64,000 nucleotides of DNA from an uncultured Thermofilaceae archaeon (GTDB lineage Archaea; Thermoproteota; Thermoprotei; Thermofilales; Thermofilaceae). The translations under genes were made by a program, and so were the position numbers. The notes beneath the pieces are model-generated. The model had not been told where the DNA came from. It worked only from the letters and a program-made list of their open reading frames with translations, and ran no database searches. Where the stretch lies: the NCBI GenBank assembly GCA_938036345.1, contig CALHPJ010000013.1, forward strand, positions 123,993-187,992. Direction: 5' to 3'. Shown piece by piece: positions 17,273 to 25,429 of the stretch. The first letter of the stretch is position 1; every line of letters starts with the position of its first letter.

Positions 17273-17482
17273 TTAGGGGAACTCAATCGAACAGCAACTC
17301 ATCGATAGGAACTTCTCGATTAATAGCTGGGTAGCTATTGCCACGCTCACTACCGCGAGGATGGCGAGCACTGCGAAAGCCAGGTACAGCAAGCCTTGGA
17401 CGAGGGTTGCCATGAGCTCGATCACCTTCCCCCTTTTCCTGAATTCCTCCTCCGCGCGCCTGACCAACCAGCCCAGCTTCAC
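17273..17482 (-). CDS. Small membrane protein next to pilin genes
   Basis: A 69-residue protein with a charged N terminus (RRAEEEFRKRGK) and a single hydrophobic segment at about residues 26-54, ending SMSCCSIEFP. It begins 8 bp after the stop of the pilin-like gene 17491-18276 and so is probably in the same operon. It could be a minor pilin-like or accessory membrane subunit; it lacks a clear class III signal cleavage motif. No family recognised. Confidence 0.6.
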   Translation of the reverse strand: MKLGWLVRRAEEEFRKRGKVIELMATLVQGLLYLAFAVLAILAVVSVAIATQLLIEKFLSMSCCSIEFP

Positions 17483-17490
17483 GGGGACAC

Positions 17491-18276
17491 CTATGGCGTG
17501 AACCGCGCCGTGTACACCTGGTTCCCGGTTACAACTCTAACCTCGTAAACGCAGCCCTCCTGCGGCTGCAGGCTGAGCGTGTACACCCTCTCCTCGCCTG
17601 GGAAAAGCACTGTGAGCCTATCGCTGAGCCTGTACTCCCCTCCCCCGCATAAATCCTGCAGGAGAACCCTGTATACTTTAGCTGGCGTATACCCGGCGTT
17701 TCGCGCGATAAGCGCCGCCTGGTCGCCGTAGACCCCCACCTGCGGGTTGCTTACCCAAAGCTCCATCGGCCTGTAGGCGTACGCGTAGATGAGCACCTCT
17801 GGGCTTCTCAGCACCACGCTGAACTGCTCTCCACCCCCCTTCGCGAAGTACTTGGAGTTCAGCCTCCAGACACCACCGCTCCCGCTGAAGTCCTCGTAAA
17901 CCTCTATCAGGGAGGTGGCGTTGGGGGAAAGGGTTAGGCTACAGTTGAGCCGGCAATCCCCCGCGATGCGCAAGCGCACTACAGCTAAGTACATTCCGCC
18001 GGCGTTTTCGGCTGCAATCCTCAGGTAGCTTCCACCCCCCTCCACCGTCCCATTAATCTGCTCCACCACGCTAAGCCCGGATGGCCTGTAGTAAGCTGCG
18101 AACTGCAGCCTTATGTCGAGCAGCGCCGGAAAAGCCCACTCCACGCGGCTGGTCGCCACCTCAGCCAGTACGGAGCTGTAATCGTAGAAGATTCTGAGCA
18201 TTAGGGCGATGAGCATGGAAGCTACTAGGACGAATATCAGCGTGCCCAGCACAGTCGAAATACCGCGGCTACCCAT
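17491..18276 (-). CDS. Type IV pilin-like secreted protein
   Basis: A 261-residue protein. The N terminus MGSRGISTVLGTLIFVLVAS is a class III (prepilin) signal: basic residue and Gly before IST, then a long hydrophobic helix. The remaining about 220 residues are strand-rich with Asn/Thr glycosylation sequons and pairs of cysteines (CRLNC). The ATG at 18276 is preferred to upstream in-frame ATGs because it places the signal at the N terminus and lies downstream of the TATA-like AATATTTATTTAAA (about 18313-18326). Likely a filament subunit or cap assembled by the 11.6-15 kb machinery. Confidence 0.8.
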   Translation of the reverse strand: MGSRGISTVLGTLIFVLVASMLIALMLRIFYDYSSVLAEVATSRVEWAFPALLDIRLQFAAYYRPSGLSVVEQINGTVEGGGSYLRIAAENAGGMYLAVVRLRIAGDCRLNCSLTLSPNATSLIEVYEDFSGSGGVWRLNSKYFAKGGGEQFSVVLRSPEVLIYAYAYRPMELWVSNPQVGVYGDQAALIARNAGYTPAKVYRVLLQDLCGGGEYRLSDRLTVLFPGEERVYTLSLQPQEGCVYEVRVVTGNQVYTARFTP

Positions 18277-18433
18277 GGCCGGATACCACGTACCTATGTC
18301 CATCCACCACTTTAAATAAATATTCGGTAAAAACCGTTTACCTGAGCATCCTAATTGACGAACGGTTAATTTAACTATAAGTCGGCTCAAAGTGGAGTAC
18401 AACTACCTGAAAGCTCGTGAACGATATGAGCAG

Positions 18434-18456
18434 GCCAAGCCTATGAGAGGCATGGC
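18434..18456. repeat. Imperfect stem-loop in the pilin control region
   Basis: GCCAAGCCT (18434-18442), loop ATGAG, then AGGCATGGC (18448-18456): eight of nine positions pair. It is immediately followed by the tandem 11-mer GGATCGAACTA (18463-18473 and 18474-18484). Could be a regulator site or part of a transcript. Confidence 0.35.
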
Positions 18457-18706
18457 TTAACTGGATCGAACTAGGATCGAACTAGGCGCACCCCCAACTT
18501 ACGGGCATCCGAGGTAAGGCGAGCCGAGGGGCAGAGCTGCCCTTGAGGCATGCTTACTCCGGGTAATTGACAAGCCTACCTGGGAATCCTGCCTACTGCG
18601 TGTTTGGCTTGCCGCAGACCCTCGGATTGCCCATGGATAATTTGGGTAATACCCGCATCAATTTTGAAAAGTATTTGGCGCATATAAAATCCCCTCCGGG
18701 ATCATT

Positions 18707-18719
18707 AATTCCGGGAATT
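18707..18719. promoter_or_regulatory. Operator-like dyad upstream of the pilin gene
   Basis: AATTCC (18707-18712), one G, GGAATT (18714-18719) make a perfect 6-bp dyad. It falls between two TATA-like boxes (18680-18689 and about 18745), so a bound protein would block the upstream start or modulate the downstream one. Confidence 0.35.
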
Positions 18720-18784
18720 GTTATGGGGAAATTTCTAAGCGATAAGTATTAAAATGCGCGTCCGGAACACTAAAAGGAAGGGAT

Positions 18785-19204
18785 ATGAAAAGGAAAGGTG
18801 TGAGCCCGGTAATCGCCACATTGCTGCTGATAGTTATAGCCGTGGCCGCGGCCGTGCTAACCTACATCTGGGTAACCGGGTACATGGGCGCGCTAGCCCC
18901 CCGGGAAGCACCAACTTCGATGCGGGAGAGGATAAAGATCGACGCCGTTAAAATCAACGACACTGACATCAAAATCTACGTCAGCAATATCGGTGAAATA
19001 GACACTTCGATCATCGGCGCCTACATACTGTATGAAAACTATACCGCCGCATGCGGCGGCCCTCTAGACTCTGATGTAGACAGAGGGAAAGGGGAAATTG
19101 GAATAGTGACCCCACCGGATTGTAGCCTTGATCGGGGCACCTATATAGCGAAGGTTTCCGCAAAGAACGGCGCCGAGGCGACGTATATCTTCACTAAGGG
19201 TTAG
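18785..19204 (+). CDS. Archaeal type IV pilin
   Basis: A 139-residue filament subunit. MKRKGVSPVIATLLLIVIAV shows the classic archaeal prepilin signal: basic stretch and Gly, then VSPVIAT and a hydrophobic helix to about residue 33. The mature part is a short strand-rich head with one cysteine pair candidate (C in ACGGP and PPDC). Ribosome-binding GGAAGGGA precedes the ATG. It is the best candidate in the window for the major pilin assembled by the ATPase and platform genes at 11.6-15 kb. No prepilin peptidase is seen here. Confidence 0.88.
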   Translation: MKRKGVSPVIATLLLIVIAVAAAVLTYIWVTGYMGALAPREAPTSMRERIKIDAVKINDTDIKIYVSNIGEIDTSIIGAYILYENYTAACGGPLDSDVDRGKGEIGIVTPPDCSLDRGTYIAKVSAKNGAEATYIFTKG

Positions 19205-19619
19205 AACGTTAATATACCTCTTTTTTCCCCTTTGATGGTAACTCCCACAAAGCCATGTAGCTCACGGTTTTGCCGGCAGGTGTATGCGGGTGCCCATCAA
19301 TGCCCGCCGCCCACGTCCGGCTCGGCGCCGGCGGCGCTGCAGGGGAGTGTTTTTCCGCTCGCTCCCGGGCCGCTCCGTATCCGATAGGGCTTTTGCGAGG
19401 GGGTGGGCCATCTGGGATCAAACCCCCGCCTCCAGGGGCCTCCCATCCCTCGCCTATCTTGCAAAAGCTGCGCAACTCGAAGCCCGTTGCTTACTGGCAC
19501 TCGAGCTTGGAGGGGAATCAAGCTAGAACTGGGTAAACTCACTCAACACGAACCCGACGCTTTGGGAAAACCTCGGCGTGTGCACTGCTGACCCCGGTAA
19601 CGGGGGGAGACTTGCAGGG
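19205..19619. other. 415-bp GC-rich region between convergent pilin and adhesin genes
   Basis: No convincing ORF. The central part forms a long stem-loop (19389-19468, listed separately). Near the end of the minus-strand adhesin gene a short hairpin CCCCG-GTAA-CGGGG (about 19593-19606) could help terminate it. It is more GC-rich than other gaps in the window, as structured RNA genes of thermophiles often are. Confidence 0.5.
19389..19468. ncRNA. Candidate structured RNA or large stem-loop
   Basis: GCTTTTGC (19389-19396) pairs perfectly with GCAAAAGC (19461-19468). Inside, GAGGGGGTGGG (19397-19407) pairs with CCCATCCCTC (19442-19451) apart from a bulge, and CTGG (about 19412) with CCAG (about 19432). 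The result is an 80-base rod with about 20 base pairs. The strand is undetermined. It lies between two converging genes, so it may be an independent RNA or a bidirectional terminator. Confidence 0.3.
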
Positions 19620-21770
19620 CTACGGATCGTACAGGTATGCATCGCCCCCCAATACCACGTCGAAGCTCTTGCGCAGAATCTCCCTGCCTTGCCCATCCTT
19701 GACTATGAACATGCCGTTGTTTATGATTGGGTACTGCAGCACGTTCAACTCGACGGTTCCCTCGGTTCCCGCTACCCCGACGGCCCTGAGCGTGCCTCCC
19801 TCCCACAGCTCCACTCTCCAGCCTTGCTGCAGCCCCTTAACCGAGACGACTCTCGGGTCGCTCGTGGCGACCACTAGCTCGTCGAAAAGCGACACGTAGT
19901 TGAGCCGGTCTGTCGTGAGCGCTATGTAGTTCGGCTGGAATGCGGTATCCGTCCTAGATAGGGTTGCCAGCAGCGCTCCGGTGTGATCGTATAGCGCTAG
20001 GTTGAAGCTGTTAGCCGAGCCGGAGCTGGTGTAGTGCAGGTATAGCGTGTACCACACTGAGGCATAACTTGCGGTTGTGCTAGCTAAGATTGTTCGCCCT
20101 GAGGAGGTGACTCTTGAGACCCTTACCTGGATGAGAGCCGCACTCGACACGTACACAGCTAGCTCGTACAACCGGGTTCCCGTAGTAGTCCCCTCCAGCA
20201 AGCCGTAACCCCTGTACACTCTATCGTTAGGCTGCACATTCCCCAGCTTAATTATGGCCTGGAAAGCGCTGGGCGCGTAGCTCCGGAAACCTCTCTGCCA
20301 GTAGTATATACCTAGCCCGGAGGTCCCGGCTGCGCTGCTCGTATCAACCCCCTGCAGGCAGCTGCCTTTCCAACCGCTTCCGGAAATGCTCCATGACCCA
20401 CCTAAAATGGCCCAATCGCTGGGCATCGATTCGAAACTGGTGTAGAGGAAAGCCGTCCGGCTTTGCCTCGTCAAATCTACAGCTGCCACCTGGACGGTTT
20501 TGCTGTCGTCGTAGCTGCCGGTGTACACGTTGTACGCCTTTAAGCTCCACGCGTATACGCCCTTCGAGGAGGGCAGGTTAACGGTGAGCTCCACCTGCTC
20601 TGAAGAGCCCTCGCCTACCGTAACTCTGGTGCTGTTCAGCAGGTTGCCGTCGTCGAAAACCCTAACCTCCACCTCCCCGCTGAGGCCGCCGGTGTTGCTG
20701 ACAACCGCCACGAGCCTCGCCTTCGAACCGATTAAACCGGTTACCGTGGCGTTGTAGTCCACGATGCTGAACTTAGGAGGCTCCACGTAGACGGTTACGT
20801 AAATGGGTTTCTCGTCGTCATAGCTACCCTTCTCGACGTTGAAGACCTTCACCCGCCACTCGTAGCTCCCAGCTTGACCGGGTAAGCCAACGTTGAAAAG
20901 CGCCGATGCCGAGCTACCCGGGGGTACGTTAAGCAGCGCGCTGCCGATTAAGCTACCCGCGTGATCGTAAATTTCGACTCGCGCCGTGCCTCCGATGCCG
21001 GCAAGGTTGCTCACAGTCACCGAAATTTGCGCCTGTGCGCCGGGTGTACCGCCGATCGAGGACGTGTAGTCGGTTATCGCGAAAGAGGGGTATTCGGTTG
21101 CTTCGAAATTGGCTACGAGTGTCATGGAGCTTGTAACCATGACCGTGGTCGTCGGGTTCGTATCGCCGGAGGGGCTCCAGTATGCGAACGCGTACCCGGG
21201 GTTCGGCTCGGCTCTCGCTGTAACCTGCGCCCCCCTCGGTAAGGTGAAGGTGCGCGTCGGAGGGATCAGGTACTCGCTGCCGTCGGGGAGGCGCACGGTT
21301 ACTGTTCCGCCGTTTAGCGGGGATACGCTTACGGTTAGAGAAACGCTGGGCTGTTGAGCGGAGAAGCCCACCTGTTCCATGAAAGTCCAGCAGTTCCCTC
21401 TAGCAGTGCACAGCTTGACGTTGTAGAGCCCCTCGCCTCGGGATGGTATGCTGAGACTGCCGCTTGCGCCCGCCGGCAGCTTCAGCTCCCCGCTCCAAGC
21501 GAGGCTCTCGTTAACGTAAACGGCGTTTATGGTGACTTCCGCGCCACCCGTGTTGACCACCGTAAGGCTCAGGGTTCCGTCCTGGGGTTTAATGCGCTCC
21601 AACACCGCTTGCTCTGCAGCCGCTACCCTAGCTTCGAGAGCTGTTCTCGCGGCCTCCCGCTCCCATGCCGTGTAGCTGGGGTATAGCCAGATCCAGAGGA
21701 CGGCGAAGCCGGCTACCAGCACGATGCTCATCAATAGGGCTGTAACCACCTCGACTTGACCTTTAGCCAT
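19620..21770 (-). CDS. Large multidomain pilin-like surface adhesin
   Basis: A 716-residue protein with prepilin-like N terminus MAKGQVEVVTALLMSIVLVA and a hydrophobic helix (to about residue 28). Domains in order: a strand-rich N-terminal part (about 45-125), an InlB-type B-repeat module with PNPGYAFAYWSP and TLVANFEA (about 130-215), two related CARDB-like beta-sandwich repeats (about 220-320 and 325-430, each with a GSYDD motif near its end), and a C-terminal lectin/LamG-like jelly roll (about 435-640) and closing strands. The ATG at 21770 is favoured: a TATA-like ATTTTAAT lies about 27 bp before it, and upstream in-frame codons would hide the signal. Probably the tip adhesin of a pilus. 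Confidence 0.8.
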   Translation of the reverse strand: MAKGQVEVVTALLMSIVLVAGFAVLWIWLYPSYTAWEREAARTALEARVAAAEQAVLERIKPQDGTLSLTVVNTGGAEVTINAVYVNESLAWSGELKLPAGASGSLSIPSRGEGLYNVKLCTARGNCWTFMEQVGFSAQQPSVSLTVSVSPLNGGTVTVRLPDGSEYLIPPTRTFTLPRGAQVTARAEPNPGYAFAYWSPSGDTNPTTTVMVTSSMTLVANFEATEYPSFAITDYTSSIGGTPGAQAQISVTVSNLAGIGGTARVEIYDHAGSLIGSALLNVPPGSSASALFNVGLPGQAGSYEWRVKVFNVEKGSYDDEKPIYVTVYVEPPKFSIVDYNATVTGLIGSKARLVAVVSNTGGLSGEVEVRVFDDGNLLNSTRVTVGEGSSEQVELTVNLPSSKGVYAWSLKAYNVYTGSYDDSKTVQVAAVDLTRQSRTAFLYTSFESMPSDWAILGGSWSISGSGWKGSCLQGVDTSSAAGTSGLGIYYWQRGFRSYAPSAFQAIIKLGNVQPNDRVYRGYGLLEGTTTGTRLYELAVYVSSAALIQVRVSRVTSSGRTILASTTASYASVWYTLYLHYTSSGSANSFNLALYDHTGALLATLSRTDTAFQPNYIALTTDRLNYVSLFDELVVATSDPRVVSVKGLQQGWRVELWEGGTLRAVGVAGTEGTVELNVLQYPIINNGMFIVKDGQGREILRKSFDVVLGGDAYLYDP

Positions 21771-21952
21771 ACACGAGTTGGAATACCAATTCATGACATT
21801 AAAATCCTTCCGCTTGAATACCGCTGCTCGACGAGCCCGCGCCCGCTGAGGGTGGCGCATGCTCTGGCTGAGGGTGGGAACCGCGCCTCTTAGAGCAGGT
21901 TGCGCGACGAAGGAGCGTTAACGTTTTTAATGCGGCCTGCGCGGATGCTGCC

Positions 21953-22549
21953 GTGAGAACGGGGCCGGGTACTCGACTGAAGGGTAAGCGGGTTGCAGTT
22001 ATTGTTTCATACGAGTTTGAGGACGTGGAGCTGCTTTACCCATTCCTGAGGCTAAGCGAGGAGGGGGCGGAAGTCACAATAATCCCGGTTAAAGTGGGGC
22101 TGCACCCGCGTCCAGCTATCCCCGGTAAGCCGGTTACCGGCCGCTACGGTACACCAGTCCCATTGGAGGTGTTTGGGCTGGGGGAGCGCTACGCAATCGA
22201 GGAAATCGAAAACGTGAAGCCGGAGGATTTCGACGCACTGATCATACCGGGTGGCTTCTCACCGGATCACCTGCGGATTGACGAGAGAGTGCTTAAGCTT
22301 GTTAAAGCAATGCATGAGGCAGGTAAGATTATCGCAGCTATTTGCCACGGACCGCAAGTGCTGATCTCAGCCGGCTTGGTGAAGGGTAAGAGAGTGACCG
22401 CCTACAGGGCGGTAAGGGACGACCTGATAAACGCCGGCGCGCTTTTCGAAGACGTGCCAGCCGTGCGAGACGGGAACTTGATTACCGGCAGGGTGCCGGA
22501 CGACCTACCGGAGTTTTGCCAGCTGATCATCGAGGCCCTCTCGGGCTAG
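21953..22549 (+). CDS. DJ-1/PfpI family protease or deglycase
   Basis: A 198-residue cytoplasmic protein. AICHGPQVL places the nucleophile Cys131 in the nucleophile elbow, and IIPGGFSPDHLR and the C-terminal DLPEFC region match PfpI. Relatives are reported as hexameric proteases or glyoxal/methylglyoxal deglycases. The GTG start lies about 28 bp after TTTTTAAT (about 21924), a leaderless promoter. Stands alone. Confidence 0.9.
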   Translation: MRTGPGTRLKGKRVAVIVSYEFEDVELLYPFLRLSEEGAEVTIIPVKVGLHPRPAIPGKPVTGRYGTPVPLEVFGLGERYAIEEIENVKPEDFDALIIPGGFSPDHLRIDERVLKLVKAMHEAGKIIAAICHGPQVLISAGLVKGKRVTAYRAVRDDLINAGALFEDVPAVRDGNLITGRVPDDLPEFCQLIIEALSG

Positions 22550-22649
22550 GGCGCCGGCAAGCGCAGCAGTCGGTAACAATGGCTTCGATAGCCCGCGTGC
22601 TGCGTCCTCTTCGCACCCTGCCGCGTGCGTAGAGCAGGGTACCGCAAAG

Positions 22650-22658
22650 CTATATTGC
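22650..22658 (+). promoter_or_regulatory. TATA box that fixes the FGGY kinase start at 22679
   Basis: CTATATTGC lies about 26 bp before the GTG at 22679. In-frame codons upstream (to 22625) would precede the transcript start. Confidence 0.5.
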
Positions 22659-22678
22659 CGTCCCTCGACTTCCTTGCT

Positions 22679-24187
22679 GTGAATGTGCTCACCGTCGACA
22701 TCGGGACCACGAACGTTAAAGCGGCAGTGGTGGACGAGAGGGGAAGCGTGGTTAGAGCCGCTACCCGGGAGCTGCGCTTAATCACCGGAGAGGACGGGGC
22801 GGCGGAGCACTCGCCACGCGAAATACTGGCGGCGGTCTCTGAAACAGCCCGGCTCGCCGTTGGGGGCCTCGACGCCGAGGCTGTGGCTTTAACGTGCTAC
22901 CAGCACGGCTTGCTGCCAGTCGACGGGAGCGGCGAGCCGGTTTGCAACGCGCTAACCCACATGGACATTAGATCCGGCCCCTACGTAGCCGCGGTGGAGG
23001 GAGCGTGCGACCCCTTCGAGCTCTACAGGAGGACCGGGTGCCCCCCTCTCTTCGTGTACGCGCTACCGAAGATACTCTGGCTTAAGAGAGAAAGGCCCGA
23101 CGTGGCTAGCCGCGCCAAGCGCTTCCTCCTGGTGAAGGACTTCGTGGTAATGAGGGCCGTCGGCGAGCCCTACGTGGACTACGGCAACGCTTCCGGCTCT
23201 CAGCTCTTCAACATTCGGAGCCTGAGGTGGGACGGCCTCGCGCTCGAGATCGCCGGAGTCGGGGAGGAGGAGCTGGCGACCCCCGTGGAGGGTGCAAAGG
23301 CGCTGTGCGAGCTGCAGGGCAGGGGCGCTGAGCTTTTCGGCGTGAAACCCGGGACGCCCCTAGTGCTGGGGACATTCGACGGCGCAGGCCAGAACTTCGG
23401 CTACCTGGTCGAGGGTTTCGACACAGCTGTGGTGAACCTCGGCACCACAGCGGTCCTCAGGCTGCTCAGCAGGTGGCCCGTCACCGACTCAAGGGGTATG
23501 AGGATGTTCTGCTACTACGCAGCCGCCGGGCGCTGGTCCCTGGGGGGTAGCACGAACAACGGCGGGTCGGTGCTCAGGTGGTTCAGGGACGCGCTCGGGG
23601 GACTCGAGAAGTCGGCTGCGGGAGAACTCGGCCTAGACCCCTACGATCTGCTTGTCGCCGAAGCTGAGCGCGCACCGGCTGGAGCCGGGGGGTTGGTGTT
23701 CCTGCCGTTCATGGCCGGTGAGCGCTTCCCCTTTAGAGACCCCTTTGCTAGCGGCGTTCTGCTCGGCCTCCGCTACAGTCACGGGAAGGGGCACGTGGTC
23801 AGGGCCCTGATGGAGGGGGTGGCTATGCTATTGAGAGCGATACTCGCGGCGCTGGAGGATAACGGCATTTCACCGGCCCGCCTGATCGGGGGAGGAGGGG
23901 GCCTTAAATCGAGGCTGTGGGCGGAGATAATCGCCAGCGCCACCGGGCGGCCCCTGGTTAGGGTTAGGGGCGGCGAGTATGCGTCGAACAGGGGGGCTGC
24001 GGCTCTCTCCTTCGTAGCTTTAGGAGCAGTGGGGGATGTCGGCGAGCTGGGTTGGGACGTCTGTGAGGAGGATACGATACAGCCCGATGAGTCCATGGCG
24101 AAGGTTTACAGCGAACTGTACGAGAAGTTTCTGGATGCTTACGAGCTGCTCAAACCATTGTTCAGGAAGTGGTCACAGCTGCCTTGA
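22679..24187 (+). CDS. FGGY-family carbohydrate kinase (gluconate/xylulose kinase type)
   Basis: Phosphorylates a sugar or sugar acid with ATP. The 502-residue product begins with VLTVDIGTTNVKAAVVDERG, the phosphate-1 loop of the actin-like ATPase fold. TCYQHGLLPVDGSGEP followed by THMDIRS resembles gluconokinase-like members; GTFDGAGQNFGY holds the catalytic Asp, and IGGGGGLKSRLWAEIIA the adenosine motif. GTG at 22679 is chosen from the TATA box at 22650-22658. No sugar transporter or isomerase is adjacent, so the substrate is open. Confidence 0.88.
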   Translation: MNVLTVDIGTTNVKAAVVDERGSVVRAATRELRLITGEDGAAEHSPREILAAVSETARLAVGGLDAEAVALTCYQHGLLPVDGSGEPVCNALTHMDIRSGPYVAAVEGACDPFELYRRTGCPPLFVYALPKILWLKRERPDVASRAKRFLLVKDFVVMRAVGEPYVDYGNASGSQLFNIRSLRWDGLALEIAGVGEEELATPVEGAKALCELQGRGAELFGVKPGTPLVLGTFDGAGQNFGYLVEGFDTAVVNLGTTAVLRLLSRWPVTDSRGMRMFCYYAAAGRWSLGGSTNNGGSVLRWFRDALGGLEKSAAGELGLDPYDLLVAEAERAPAGAGGLVFLPFMAGERFPFRDPFASGVLLGLRYSHGKGHVVRALMEGVAMLLRAILAALEDNGISPARLIGGGGGLKSRLWAEIIASATGRPLVRVRGGEYASNRGAAALSFVALGAVGDVGELGWDVCEEDTIQPDESMAKVYSELYEKFLDAYELLKPLFRKWSQLP

Positions 24188-24294
24188 GCCGAGGTGTCGC
24201 ACGGAGCGGGCAGCCCCGGTGAGGGGGCAACCGTCGGCGGAGCCGATGTGGGGGAGTGAAAGCTTAAACGCTCGCCCGGGATGGCTTGAAAGGT

Positions 24295-25335
24295 ATGAGC
24301 GGAAAGGGGTGGAAGCTGAGTCTGGCCCACGGCGCTGGCGGACGCGAGATGGAGGAGCTACTCGGGTGGCTTGTCTTCTCCAGGGTTGAGGACCGCCTCT
24401 CCACCCTGGGGGGAGTGGGGCTGAAGGCCGCCGACGACGGCGCGACGATTCCGATGCCCGACGGGCGGCACCTGGTGCTAACGGCGGACGCTTACACAGT
24501 GGAGCCGATGTTCTTCCCGGGGGGCGATATCGGTAAGCTCGCGGCTTGCGGCTCGATAAACGACGTCGTGATGATGGGCGGGAGGCCCGTCGCGATCCTG
24601 GACACCATAGTGGTGGCTGAGGGAGTCGACTCGGAGACTTTGGAAACGGTCTTCGAGTCGTTCCTGAACGTCCTTAGGTCCGAGGGGGTGGCGCTCCTCG
24701 GCGGCGACCTGAAAGTGATGCCGAGGGACTCGCTCGACTCGCTGATCATATCCACGACGTGCATCGGCATAGCAGAGCGCCCAATCGTGGACACCAACCT
24801 GAGGCAGGGGGACAAGGTGATCGTCACCGGGTACCTCGGCGATCACGGTGCGACGATACTGGCCCTGCAGCAGGGGCTGGAGGTTGGAAGCGAGGAACTG
24901 AAAAGCGACGTTAAGTCCCTAACTCCGCTGCTGAGGGTTTTCGAAAAGTGGGGGGAGAGCATTCGAGCTGCCAGGGACCCAACGCGGGGCGGGTTAGCTG
25001 CCGTCTTGAACGAGTGGGCGAAGAAAACCGGGACTGTGATCGTGGTGGAGGGGGGCAGGGTCCCGGTGAGGCCCGCAGTGCGCGGCTACGCTGAGCTGCT
25101 CGGCCTCGACCCTCTTTACCTCGCCAGCGAGGGGGCCGCCGTGTTGGGTGTCGACGGGGAGGTCGCGGAAGAGGTCCTAGATGACGTGGTGGGAGCTGGT
25201 TTCCCGGATGCCAGGATCATCGGGGAGGTGCGGGAGGGGAGGGAGTACAAGGGCTTCGTCCTGTATAGGACCGAGGTCGGCGGGCACCGCATACTCGAAC
25301 AACCCACGGGCGAACTCGTGCCTAGAATCTGCTAA
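24295..25335 (+). CDS. hypE: [NiFe]-hydrogenase maturation protein HypE
   Basis: Carbamoyl dehydratase that turns a carbamoylated C-terminal cysteine into the thiocyanate used as cyanide donor for hydrogenase. The 346-residue product has LAHGAGGREMEELL, the DDGA...VLTADAYTVEP metal/ATP region, GSINDVVMMGG, DPTRGGLAAVLNEW and the C-terminal PRIC, with the essential final Cys. The ATG at 24295 follows a TATA-like GCTTAAACG (about 24262) by about 30 bp; an in-frame TTG at 24286 is an alternative. Stands apart from hypC and hypD. Confidence 0.95.
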   Translation: MSGKGWKLSLAHGAGGREMEELLGWLVFSRVEDRLSTLGGVGLKAADDGATIPMPDGRHLVLTADAYTVEPMFFPGGDIGKLAACGSINDVVMMGGRPVAILDTIVVAEGVDSETLETVFESFLNVLRSEGVALLGGDLKVMPRDSLDSLIISTTCIGIAERPIVDTNLRQGDKVIVTGYLGDHGATILALQQGLEVGSEELKSDVKSLTPLLRVFEKWGESIRAARDPTRGGLAAVLNEWAKKTGTVIVVEGGRVPVRPAVRGYAELLGLDPLYLASEGAAVLGVDGEVAEEVLDDVVGAGFPDARIIGEVREGREYKGFVLYRTEVGGHRILEQPTGELVPRIC

Positions 25336-25429
25336 CCCGCCCTTAGGCTCGGGCGCTTATTCTCCGGAGGTTTTCAACACCCTGCGTCCCGCTGCTAGCG
25401 CCCGCTTCACTGCATCAGGTGGGGTATAG

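Larger units (their letters stand above)
18277..18784. other. 508-bp region between divergent pilin-like genes
   Basis: No convincing ORF. It holds the minus-strand promoter at 18313-18326, an imperfect stem-loop GCCAAGCCT/AGGCATGGC with ATGAG loop (18434-18456), a tandem 11-mer GGATCGAACTA twice (18463-18484), a dyad GGGCA/TGCCC (near 18530), a strong TATA-like CATATAAAAT (18680-18689), a dyad AATTCC-G-GGAATT (18707-18719) and a second AT box GTATTAAAAT near 18745 before the pilin gene at 18785. This is a long, structured control region for surface filament genes. Confidence 0.5.

Noticed and set aside
18463..18484. CRISPR or tandem repeat array
   Set aside because: Only two copies of an 11-mer without spacers; no nearby cas genes.
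18567..18752. 61-residue ORF upstream of the pilin gene
   Set aside because: No start signal, spans the promoter boxes at 18680-18750 and has no recognisable pattern.
19389..19468. Reverse-strand TTTGATC loop resembling a tRNA T-arm
   Set aside because: The neighbouring bases do not form D or anticodon arms; the rod-like hairpin explains the pairing better.
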